From contig NW_014013622.1 of assembly GCF_000611645.1 (NCBI RefSeq), positions 11,118 to 75,117 on the forward strand: a stretch of 64,000 nucleotides of DNA. The letters run 5' to 3'. The position numbers and the translations under genes are program-made. The notes under the pieces are model-generated. The model did not search any database, was not told the origin of the DNA, and was given only the letters and a program-made list of their open reading frames with translations. The DNA is from Monoraphidium neglectum (taxonomy: Eukaryota; Chlorophyta; Chlorophyceae; Sphaeropleales; Selenastraceae). Shown here in pieces: positions 37,707 through 48,427 of the stretch (the first letter of the stretch is position 1; each line of letters opens with the position of its first letter).

Positions 37707-39704
37707 CACGTGCATGCATGCATGCATGCATGCATGCATTGTCTCTGTGTGTGTGAGCTTTTGGCAGGCTGGGTCCCCAAAGGGAAATGGATCATCAGAT
37801 CCTGCATGCACTCATAGAAGCAGAGGGAGGGCGCTGGCGGGTGGCGCGGCACCTGCCCCCCTTTCTTGTGTAGCCGCAGCTCCTCCTCCCGCTGCTCGCG
37901 CGCTGGCAGGTGGGGCGTCTCCAGCGGCGTGAAGGACACCTGCTCGCAGGCGTGGCCGTTTGGTTGGGCCCTGGTATCGCCTCAATATGCCCTTCGTACT
38001 GCGGAATGCACGGCACAGCTGAAGGCAAATGCTGCGTTAGGCACGGTTGGGTCACAATGCTCCTGCTGCAGAGTGTGAAGGCAGGCCTCACCTTTACCGG
38101 CGCCAGGCTGCCCCTCCGCGGCAGGGGCACCGCTGTCGGTTCGGGGCTGTCTGTGCCACTGCAGCCGCCGTCGCCGAGCAGGCCGTCCGCTCTCGCCACT
38201 GCCCCGTCGCGGCCCCGGTGGCCCTCGCTGCTGCCGCTGACAATGCTGCTGGCATTCCCCTCCTCCGCCGCCTCCGCCTGTGCGCCTGCCCTGCCGCCGC
38301 CCAGCCCCTCATCACTGCTGGCGTCGTCCCGCTGGTCTGCGTGGCACCCTCCCCGGTCCCGTTGACCCGCGGACGGCCACCAGCCCCTGCCAAAATACTC
38401 TGCATGCAAGCTGCTGCCGGCGGCCACACTGCTGCCGGCGGCCACACTGGACGCTCCCTGCTGGCACGGCGGTTGGTCTTGGGCGCTGTGGCTGTCGGTG
38501 GCCGCCAAGCAATGCATTTGTGACCGTTCTTGGCCAGGTTGCATTTCTTCGCCCTCCTGCTGCAGCTGCTGCTGCTGCTGCTGCTGCTGCTTGCTTGTGT
38601 GCTCCTCTTGAGCCTGCTCGTCCTCTTCGTAATCTGACTCATCACCCCTTTGGCCGGCGCCGTCTGACGCCCCCAGTCCGGCCTGCCACTGGTGCAGCTG
38701 CTGCCGCTCATCGGCGAGCTCCTGCATGTCAGGATTCATGGCACAGAAGAAGCCAAAAGTTTGCAACAGGGAATCGTCAAAAGATGCATGAGATCTTGAA
38801 ACTAGAAGGATACTCGTCACGTTTGACGCGCAAGGCATGGGCCGATGCAGTACATGTGGTCACATATATGCATGCGTGACGTGCAAGCTGGAAAGAGGGG
38901 GTTGTGGCCCCGCCAAACGAGCGCCCACGAGAGTACCTGCTGGCGGCGAGCCTCGATTGTGTCGCGCCGCTGGCGATCCAAGGCCAGCCGCCGGTCCACC
39001 GCATTTCTGTTGACCACGTTAGGGATGCAATGTAACATGTGACACATGCATGCTTTCGACTGGGATGGCAATGTTTTCTTCTCGGGAATTCAGAGGACGT
39101 TTGAAACATGACACCCCCCCTGCCACTGCGCGCACCAGAAGCAATCTGTAAAGCCGTTCATAGCGCAGGGGAGGGACGCAGGGGTTGGGGGCCCACCTCT
39201 CCTCCTGCTGCTTGCGCTTGACCCGCGCCGCGGCGGCCGCCGCCTCCCGCTCATGAGCGCGCCGGATGGACTCGTCGCGCCGCCGCCTGATGTCGTCCTT
39301 GCCGCCCTCCGCCGTCAGGCTGCCCCACAAGCCGGCCTCCCTCTGTGGCGGCAGATGCTTGACACGTGATGCGGCCGGGAGGCAGCGGGCACGTACACAT
39401 GCGAATGGCGGACGCAGTGCCCGCACTGTAAAGCAGCAGTTGCGGGGCAGCGGCCGACTTCGAGCCCCGGCCCACCAACCTTGCGCAAGCTGAGCGTTAC
39501 TCTGCTGCCATGTATGGTGGCGCGGCTGCTGTCTTCATCCACCTCGCCAAACAAGTCGAGCACCAGGAAGTACGGCGCAGCAGTGATCTTGACGACCGCA
39601 TCGCCGCACAGCAGCTGCCCGGGGTCCTTGATGCTGATGCCATGCACCTGGATCGATATCAGATCCTCTGTCTGTGACCAGGTATAGCGCGGGGCCAGCG
39701 GCAT
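35483..39704 (-). CDS. PF23: PF23/DNAAF4 (DYX1C1) dynein axonemal assembly factor
   Basis: Cytoplasmic co-chaperone needed to preassemble axonemal dyneins; Chlamydomonas PF23 is the DYX1C1 orthologue. Nine exons: 39704-39480, 39342-39197, 39006-38937, 38721-38092, 37939-37853, 37508-37431, 37251-36809, 36635-36365 and 36157-35483, 874 residues in exact phase. Residues 1-75 are a CS/p23 domain starting MPLAPRYTWSQTED, like human MPLQVSDYSW. Then follow a charged coiled coil (RVKRKQQEER, RRDTIEARRQQ), a low-complexity insert, the signature VSFTPLETPHLPARE and REEELRLHKK, and TPR units (FLKDKGDALFKQGNYQGA, LLANRAACHLKLG). Unlike human DNAAF4, a second TPR pair follows (RFRVRDYEGAAQAFGVALE, ALANRAACWLPLERYDQ). 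The protein is about twice the human length. It implies the alga makes motile cilia at some stage. Confidence 0.93.
37560..37740 (+). repeat. TG-rich and (CATG)n simple repeats in a PF23 intron
   Basis: Degenerate TG repeats run into a pure (TG)n and then a (CATG)n run at about 37710-37739, all inside the intron between the SFTPLETP exon and the first TPR exon. The CATG part is a perfect short palindrome array. Confidence 0.85.
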
Positions 39705-39977
39705 TGCTGCTACGCAAACTTGCCGCGCTCCGACGCAGATCGTATGTTCGCTCCGCGCGGGATTCAGCACTACACAGCATACATGGTATAATGGTCGAAT
39801 AATATATGGCCTCCGCCGTCGAGAAGCTCCTGGACTGCTGACCCCTCACTGGCGTCGCACGATGTAATAATGCAAGCACTTAGTCAACCCACATGCGCGC
39901 CCATGCAGCTGCTCAAGACTGTTCCGGGAGTGGTCGCAAGTGCAGCGGGTCGCGCAATGCACACATGCACCGTCGAT

Positions 39978-41066
39978 TTACAGGTAACAGTGTGAGACTA
40001 GCCGGGTGAGGCGCGCCAACAGGCAGGGATCCACGCCTGGCTTGCCGCTGCCAGTGGACGCCGCTGCGCTGCCGCTGGAGCCGCCGCAAGCCGCGCGCAG
40101 GCCGCCACCGCCCAGCGCTGCATCCCGCCACAACCGCAGCCATGCGGACAAGATGTAATCAATCCTTCGCAGCGGCAGCGGCTTGGCCGGCGGCAGTTGC
40201 GCGTCAGTCGTGAAAAAACGCATTGCTGCCATGTCGCGAAGCCCCGCGCCCTGCTGAGTCAGCGTCTCCCAAGTGCGGTGCAGCTTCTTCCATACGCTGA
40301 CATCATCGACAAGAAACGGCGCCTTTGCCTGCTGCCCTATCGCGTCTGCCGCCGCGCCCCCTGCCAGACGGCGCCGGGCCGAGCTGCTGCGGGCCGGTCG
40401 GCCGCCGCCGCCGGCGGACGCCCGCGCGTTCAGCGCCCCGGCGAGTATCAGGTCGTGCGCCGGCTCGAAGCGGCCCAGATTCTGCAGCTCCTCCTCTGCA
40501 TCCGCGAGCGCCACCAGGTCGGCGGGCAGCAGGCAGCGCACGCACGAGAACGCGTCGCGCGCCGCGCCACGCGCGTCCGCGTCGTCGCCGCCGTCGGCGC
40601 CGTCGCTGCACATAAGCGGACGCAGCGCCCGGACGGCGGCGTTGGAGTGCTCCCCGGTCGCATCGGCGCCGCCAAGGTTTGCAGCGAGCGCAGTCCGCCT
40701 CGCCCGTCGCAGCCGCCGCCGTGCCGCGGCCGTCGCTGCCCCTCCGCTGCCGCGCCGTGCTGCTGCTGCTGCCTCGTCACTGCTGCTGCCGCCACCAGTG
40801 CCGGCGCTACCTGGGGCGACGTACCCAAACGCAGTCGCCGCCGCACGCAGCGCCGCCGCGGCGCCGCTGCCGGAGCCCTCTTGCTGCTGCCCTTTGCCGG
40901 CCTCCCCCATCTTCTGCTGCCGCCCCTCCGCCTGCCGCAGCGGGTCCACCGGCAGCCCCAGCAGCCTCAGCATGTCGCGAACAAAAACCTCCTTTTGCTC
41001 GTCAAACCCATCCACCAGACCGCCGCCGCCGCCGCTGCCGCCCTCGCCGCCAGGCGCTCCTGCACC

Positions 41067-41106
<40 letters not shown>

Positions 41107-43874
41107 TTGCTGCCGCCGCCGCCGCCGGTGCTGCCGCCCCCTTGAGTGGAGAGCAGGCAGTCCACCGTCTCCTTTCGCCCCGCGCAGCCGCTGCGCTGGC
41201 GGCGCGCCATGGAGGGCACCGCATTCACCTCCAGCATGCGCGGCCTCAGGGAGGGGTCCAGCACGAAATCGAGCCCAAAGTACTCAAACGCGCTGTTCGG
41301 GGGCGCCGAGACGTTGAGGGCGGCGGCGCGCATTGACGGCAGGCCGGCGGCCAGGACGAGCGCCGCGGAGGCCCGTATGTCCTGCCATGCGTCCGCAAAC
41401 GTGCGACGGCTGCCCCCGGCGCCCCGCCTCGCCCCATTGATGCCGCCGCCGCCGCCGCCGCTGCTGCTCCTCATCAGGCCCCTGCCCGCAGCCGCTTTGG
41501 CCGCCGCCCCTGCTGGCAGCGGCTCCACCTCCTCAGGGTTGGCTTTGAAATGCGCCTCCAGCTTCGCGAGGCTCCAGATCGCTGACTTTCCCCGGTCCTG
41601 CATCCACAGATTCACAATCAAATCGTCCCCGGTACCGTTGCCGCCGCCGCCGCCGCCGCTGCCGCTGCCGCTGCCGCCCCCGCCGGCGTCCGGGGTTTGC
41701 GGGTCGCTGCCCAGAGCGTGGGCGCGGGCGGGGGCCGCAGTGGCGTTGGAGACGGCGCGCTGCTTGCCGAAGACGGCGAAACCGCCCTTGAACAGGTAAG
41801 CGCGCAACGGGGTGACGCTGGTGACCAGCAGCCACACGCGGATGTAGCTGCTGCGGCCCTCGACGACCATCTGGAGGGGAGCGGGCGCAGGCGTCACGAC
41901 TCATGGGTTGTTCGCCACACGCGGGGAACGGGCAGCCACCACCACAAGAGCTGCTCAATCAGTGGAAGCAGCGCAGTGGTTCCTCGCTGGGCGCAGGCCC
42001 TGCGTTGTTGCGTCTCCGCTCAACGCAGTGCAACAAACAGCTTCCGAGTCGCGGGCCTGCTCGGCACGGCTGTGCCCGATCCAAAGCGGCCGCCGGCGTG
42101 CCGCCGGCCGGCGCCGCCCAACCTGGGGTTGCAGGTATCGCTGCACCAGGATATGGCGATAGTCCTCGCCCCCCTCCCCCGGCGCCAGCGCCTGCGCGAC
42201 GGCCTGGGGCTGTGGCACCACGCTGACGCCCTTGCCGCGGTGGATGTTGGCCTTTAACACCCACTTGGTGCTGGCCGGCGACCGGGCCTGCGACCGTCAG
42301 CGAGGCGCGCAGGTGTGCAGGTGAGGCAGGGGGTGAGGGGCCAGCACGGGTTTGCTGCTGGGCGCGGGCGATGTGTGTGGAGTGGGGACGCGGCTTGTGC
42401 GAGCTTTGGTCGTGGATGCCCGGTGTCTGAGCCTGATGCAATACCGCAGTCCGAGCTTTTCGAGGGTGGGCTGCCTCGTGGGCTGGTAGCGCGTGCCACA
42501 GCGCACTCGCGATGCCAGCGTAATCAACCCTGAATGTGATGCAATAGCGGACCCACCTGCAGCATGTGGCTGCGCCAAACCCAGTACTGCTCTGGCAGCT
42601 GGTAAGACTGCGGAATGTAGTCAAACGCCAGCTCACCGTAAGCCTGGGAGGCACGTGCGGGTCAAGGGTGGGTGGGGAGGGGCAGGGCCGGGTGCGGCGT
42701 GTTGGGTTGGCGGTTGTGACGATGCAAGGCGGGCAGTGAGGCCAAGGTAGCTCTGAAATCGATGCTGAGGGCGCGATGAGCCGAGCACGGCGTATGGCAG
42801 TCCCGTCCCCATGGATCAGCTGGGGCCAGCTCAGCCACGGGACGGTCTTGGTCTGGTGATCAACTTTTTAGTCGTCCATGGGCGCCCCCGCCTGTTGGAC
42901 CGCGGCAGGCGCCGCGCCACGGCCCGCCGCTAAGGGCCGGCCGCGCACCTCCTGCCACGACTGCACAAACTCCTTCTTGAACGTGATGGCGCGCACGCCT
43001 GGGATGCAGTTGGCGCGCTGGCCCGGGCGCATGTGCTGAAAAGCCATAAGGCACGCCTGCCGGAATGGAGAGGCATTGCAGGTGTGCGAGAAGGGCGCGG
43101 TGGCGCAAGCGCAACCCTGCTGAGTCCTATGCATTTGCGGAACGATCGGCCCCTGCCGCCCACTCCTTACCGTGCCGCGGCGGCGCGATGGGGAGATTCC
43201 CGATGCTGAGGGCTGCGCATAACGCTGGTGCTGTTGCGACCGGCACCAAGTGATGTGGCAGTGGTCCGCGCGATGCAGAGACCCTTGTTCCCTGCCCAGC
43301 AGAGGGCTTGCAGCTGCTCGGCCCACAACATGCAATCAACCCGTTGGCCAGGGCGGCCCTAGCTTGCGGCGAGGGGGCCGACTTGGGCGCGCACCGAGCG
43401 CATCGTAATGTACACGTCCCACTTGTCGGGGGCGTAGTAACCCTTGACCGACAGGAAGGCGCCCGTCGACTCGCCAGAGATCGTCAGGCGGCCGCCAGAC
43501 GCGGCGATGTGGGCGCGCAGGATCTCGGTCTCTCCCTCTAGGAAGTATCCCTCGTCGATGAAGAAGCGCACGGGCCCCCCGGCTGCGAGCGGCGCTAGGG
43601 GTTGCACGACTGGCTGTGCCTGCCCCTTCCCAACGGCGGCCGCGCCCTGCTGCTCGGGCGCCTCCAGCCGCGCCTGCCGCCGCTTCTTCGGCGGCCGGCG
43701 GTGCCTCAGCATGGGTGCTGGCGACATGCGTGAAGAGCTGGTGGCCACGCCGGCCCCGCCGGCAGGCTGCAGGGCGGTTGCCAGGCGCAGGGCGGCCGCG
43801 ATGTGCAAGGCTGCCGCCAGGACCAGCACCCCCACCCCCACCACCAGCACGCGCCGTGCTATAGAGCCGCTCAT
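39978..43874 (-). CDS. Membrane-anchored tubulin-tyrosine-ligase-like protein
   Basis: ATP-grasp enzyme of the TTL/TTLL family, which ligates amino acids (Tyr, Glu or Gly) to tubulin or other proteins. Five exons: 43874-43395, 43056-42949, 42643-42557, 42287-42123 and 41870-39978, 910 residues, all phase 0. Residues 7-33 form a strong hydrophobic signal anchor (RVLVVGVGVLVLAAALHIAA). TTL motifs are KWDVYITMRS, AFQHMRPGQRANCIPG, AFDYIPQSYQLP, VLKANIHRGKGVSVV (probable ATP-binding Lys237), HILVQRYLQPQ, YIRVWLLVT, YLFKGGFAVFG, EYFGLDFVLD and MLEVNAVPS (metal-binding Glu and Asn). The C-terminal third is Ser/Gly/Ala-rich with a poly-Ser run and no known domain. The anchor would put the catalytic part either in the cytosol beside a membrane or in a lumen, unlike typical cytosolic TTLLs. 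It lies 273 bases upstream of PF23 on the same strand. Substrate unknown. Confidence 0.88.
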
Positions 43875-44283
43875 TGCTGGTGTGCTAACCAGTGCGGCGG
43901 GCGGCGCGGGAGCCGCCTGCGCCTATGGATGGTGTGCAGCGCGAGGCGGCATGCGCCTCGGTGTCAGTGTTCAAGTTAGACTTGCATGCAACCACATCGG
44001 CCGGAATCGCTCAGGCCACCATTAATCCAAGATCTATACAGAGTGTACGCTGCGCGCCGCCATCTTCATGAAGGGCGTGAGCCCAGCACGCGCGAATCAG
44101 ACGTCACCCGGGTGACATATGGGTTTTGACACAGAGTCAGCACGGTTTGGCTGGTAAAAATGAGACTTACATGTCTGATCGGTCGTTATGCATGGTTTAA
44201 AAAGCCCATGTGGCTGCAAGCGATCTGATCTGCTAGTTGCATATCGGCCGAGTGCGGGGCCGTGAAGGCACCATCCTATAATC
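43875..44283. promoter_or_regulatory. Divergent promoter region of TTL-like and PEX16 genes
   Basis: About 410 bases between two divergent start codons; both promoters must lie here. AT content rises compared with the exons. No specific motif could be assigned. Confidence 0.45.
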
Positions 44284-47200
44284 ATGGGACCCTTGGAGCT
44301 TTACAAGAGCTTCGTGCGAGAGCACTCCGCGCTAGTGGTGAACCTTGAGCGGCTTGCTCACTGGGTTGTGTGGAACCCCGAGCGCTTCAATGAGCGATCG
44401 GAGTTTGCGTATGAGGCCTTCAACGCGGCCGTGGGTCTCCTAGGGCTGTACAACGAGAGCATCATTTCCAGTGACGATGGCGCGGGCGAGCAAACAGATT
44501 GGGGCTTCCTCCTGGCCGCGGTGGAGCAGGTGAGACTGGTTAAAGAGAGCAGTGCGACATTTTTTGGAACTGCGGGCCCTCAGCGATGCAGTCGGCACGC
44601 AGGCGGCGGCGCTGACGGGGCCAGCACAGCGCATACCGCCTGCACATTTGGCAATCGACATCAGTGTCAGCGCCCGCTCGCATGCTTGAAGGTCGTGCAT
44701 AACAGATAAACTCCGTGCGTGCGCTGCCCATTTGAGCATGCGCTGTGCATAGGCAACAACGGGCCCAGCACCCTCAGCAGCTTCGGCCACCTACCGTGGT
44801 CCAGTGCCCAGCGCAGGGCCTTGCCGCCGCTCTGACCCCCCCTTCTCCCCCCAATCAGGTCCAGACGCTGGTCGAGCTGCGGGGCATCCAGATGGAGCAG
44901 CGCGGCAAGATGAGCAGATACGGCCCCCTCATCGGCCTGGAGCTCTTGAAGTGGGTTGTGACAGGCGCAATCAGGGGGCCATGCGAGCGGCCAGGCGCGG
45001 GCGCATGGCGAACAGCGCGCCAGTTGCATGCAGCAGGACGGGCTCGACAAGCCCCAAACACTGGGGTGAGGGTTCTCATTCATCATTCACCTGGTGTGGT
45101 CAACGCTCTCCCTGGGATCGATGCGGCATGCGGCGCCCCAGCTGCTTTCTAACGTACCCAACCCCATGACCGAACACCTTTCAGGCTCGTCATGCGCCTG
45201 CGCATGTGGTCGGCCTGCCGCTCGCACTTGGCGCTCGAGGGTGCCTCGAGGGAGGACCGGGACCTGTACAATGCGGAGCAGCGCCTCAAGGGGCTGCTGG
45301 GCGGGCTGGTGCGGCTGCGGCGCAGGTACGACCCTGGAGAAGGGGCAACGCCCAGCGGGGAGTGCAGCCAGGGCAGCGGCTGGTATGGCGGCGGCAGTGG
45401 TGGGGACGGCGGCGTGGAGGGGGACGGGGGCAAGGAGGCGGCGGGAGCGCATGCGTACAACGCGCGCCAGGCGGCGGCCGCGGCGGTGCGCGCGGCGGCG
45501 ATCGCGCCAGACCGACCGCCGTGCGCGTGCGGCAGCAGCGGCGCGGCGATGGCCATGGGGCGGGACGGCGCGGCGGCGGTGGTGGCGGCAACGGGCCTGG
45601 GCGCGGCGAGCGGGCCGCTGGCTTCTCACCAAGCAGAGGGAAGCAGCGAAAGCAGCGGCGATGCTGGCCCCACTGCCTCAACCGCGACAGCAGCAGCGGC
45701 AGCAACCGACGCCACGCCCGAGGCGAGCCAGTCCGAGGGGCCCTCCGCAGGCGGCGAGGGCGCGGGCACGAGCGTGTGCGGCGATGGCGCCGTGGCGGCG
45801 GCGCGCGGCGGGCCCAGCGTCGTGCGCGTGCATCGCCCGTTCCGGTGGGGTTGGTGGGGTAGCAGCGCGCGCGGCGCCGAGGGCGACGAACGAGAGGGCG
45901 CGGCTGCGCCAAGCAGCGGCAGCAGCGGCGTGCAGCCTGGCGCACTGCCCGGCAGCTGGGCCCCGCCCTCAAGACCGCCCGTGCAGCGCCCGGCCGCCGG
46001 CCGATGGCCATGGGACCGCCGCCCGGTCAACGCCGCTGGCGGGCCCTCAACGAACGCCGGCGGCGGCGGCGGCGGCGACGGCTGCGGGCGGCTGGAGGAG
46101 AAGCTTCTCGAGCGGCAGGCGGGGTGGCGGCTGGACCCTGCTGGCATGGACGCGGGCGACAGGGTGATCTGGCTGGGCGAGCTTACGTACCTGCTGCGGC
46201 CGCTGATTTACGTCTGCCTGCTCAAGAGGTGAGAGCAGGGGCAGCGGCGGCCAGGCGCAGGGATGATTGCATGGGTACATGATATGTGTAGGAGCTGCGG
46301 CCGGGGGTTGGGCACAACGCAGCGCTGACAAGAGCGGCCTCAGGCATAGCAAGGGGCAACCCGGCCGCTTCTGCGTCTGTCATGGATCGATGGGCCGGGA
46401 GAGTCATTGGGGCAGCCAGGCAGCACGCCATGGCCCCCGACCGCCTCTGCGCCTGCCGCACGGCCCACGCACACACACGCAGGCATGGGCTGCGCAGCTG
46501 GCGGCCGTGGGCGGCGTCCCTGGGCGTGGAGCTGCTGTCGCAGTACATGCTGGGCACGGGCCACGCGATGCTGCAGGCGTGCGGCAACAAGCGGTGGCCG
46601 CCGGGCAGCACGCTCTACAGCCTGGCGCTGCTGCGCGGGCTGACGGCGCGCAGGTGGGGCGCGGGCACAGGGGCTCTCGCGACGCTGCTCGGCTGAGTCC
46701 CCTGGGCAGGGGACCTGGTGCTGCCTGTGCCGTATGGGTTTGCTGCAACGCGGCGCGCTGCATGTATGGGTTTCTAGGGGGGCTTCTTACAAGCCGCCGC
46801 GCCTCATGCACGCGCCGTATGACAGGTGGGGCCCCACAGAGCAGCAGGAGCTGCTGGCGCGCCGCCTTGGGCTGCTGCGCTACCTCCTGCGCAGCCCCTG
46901 CTACAACGTCGTTGCCAGGTGGGGTCGGGCTCGGAGGCACGTCGCTGACTGTCCACAACACGAGCCCACCCGCGAATCGGGGTGCCTCATGTATCGCGAC
47001 AGAGGCGGTGCTGACGCCGGCCTGCGGCGTTTGGGTTCGCATGTTGCCCTCTAACTGGTGCTGCCTGGCAGTTCGTTGCGCTGATTCGTGACGCCCGCTT
47101 GGCGCGTCCACCCGCCCTCCCCAACACGGCCCACCTCCCTCACCTGACCTTCCCGCCCCTCGCCACCCCGCCGCGCCGCGCCCCTCCCTTGCAGGCCGGC

Positions 47201-47315
47201 CGTGGCGCGCGCCGTGCGGTCGACGCAGTGGGTTCCCCTGCTGGGCACCCTGGGGGCGTACACCCTTGAGCTGGTTGACAGCATGCAGGGTTACTACACG
47301 TATGTCGAGAGCTGA
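44284..47315 (+). CDS. PEX16: Peroxisome biogenesis factor PEX16
   Basis: Peroxisomal/ER membrane protein that recruits PEX3 and membrane proteins during peroxisome formation. Six exons: 44284-44529, 44859-44950, 45185-46228, 46483-46653, 46826-46918 and 47195-47315, 588 residues in phase. Family motifs are LYKSFVREHSALVVNLE with WNPERF near the N terminus, VQTLVELRGIQMEQRGKM, WLGELTYLLRPLIYVCLLKR joined to SWRPWAASLGVELLS, and a C-terminal helix VPLLGTLGAYTLELVD. Usual PEX16 length is about 350-390. The excess comes from roughly 240 residues of Ala/Gly/Ser-rich sequence inside exon 3, between RLKGLLGGLVRLRRRYD and RLEEKLLERQAGWRLD. The insert has no stop or frame break, so it is probably translated. 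Confidence 0.92.
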
Positions 47316-47849
47316 CCACGCTGTGGCGTCATCAAGAGCGGCCGGCGACCATGCGGCCGTCGCGGGCCGCCAGTGTTTGGGCTGGGCGCTCGCCAGAAAC
47401 GGCGCTGCGGACCAGGCAGGCATCGGGCGGCTTGCTATCTACACGCCGTCCCGCCAGCGCCAGCCCCTGACCCTGACCCACAGACCTGCACGCACAGCGA
47501 GTTGCTTGGCGCCGTTTATTCCGTTTGGCATGGAGCTGCGTGTGTGACCCACCCAGCTCCTTCCCAAACCGTGTTCACCCCTGCCATCGATGTCCCTCCC
47601 GCCTCTGTGCAGCAAGTATTGTCTTCCTCACATGGATGGTTGCGTTTTTTTCTGTCGTCCTCCTTTCTGTGCTGTGATGGCTGACTAGTGCTGGCAAGCT
47701 TGCCAGGACCAGGCAGCCCGTGACCATGGCGCCAGGTAACACCCCGGACGGATTGCTCCACAATTGGTGCCGCTTGGCGCCCAGGTGCTCTGGCACAGTC
47801 AGGCGGCCGGTTTGCTCGGCAGCGTAGATTCAAAACGCGAGTTTTAGTC
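47316..47849. other. Intergenic stretch after PEX16
   Basis: PEX16 3' UTR and intergenic DNA. Nothing else is recognised. Confidence 0.45.
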
Positions 47850-48260
47850 CACCACACAGCCATTGGGCGTGAGTGCACTCAGAGCAGTTCAGGCCGACAC
47901 CACACCCAGAACGGGGCTCAATGGGAGGGGAAGGGGCGAAGCAGACGCCTGAACCGGTGGCAGGGCAGGGGGCACAAACGTTGCTGTGATATGCACGCAC
48001 GAGCTGTGCCAGCGTGTTGGAGATGGTAAGCATTTGATTGCCTGAGTGCATAAGACCGTCCGCTTTGTGGATCTTGGTTTGCTGGCTTGGTACAGTATAC
48101 ATTGCGCCTCCCATCATCCCAAGCATGCTGTCACTGCTCGCCTGCTCAGCGCCCACACCGTTCAAGCAGCTGCCTCCCAGGGGCTTGGTAGGCACACCAG
48201 GGATCATTTTCATGGGTACCTGCGCTTCCATCTTCTTCACTCTCATAATCACACAAGTCC
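47850..48260 (+). repeat. MYND-family upstream flanking block, copy B
   Basis: Contains the shared signatures GCCGACACCACACCC, GGTGGCAGGGCAGGG and AAGCATGCTGTCACTG, in the same order as in the other units, about 170-580 bases before the B start codon. Confidence 0.75.
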
Positions 48261-48427
48261 CCCAAGTTCACGCTTGCACACTGCGTTTGCGCTTCGTTGT
48301 TCCAAGGGCGAAACTGAGTCTAAACATCACCTGCAGGCGGAACTGAGGCTGCCAGCATACTGCGCAGCATATTCATTGATGTAAACGTCCAGGACTACGG
48401 CAGCCAAATCGCTGCTTGCCCTGCGCG

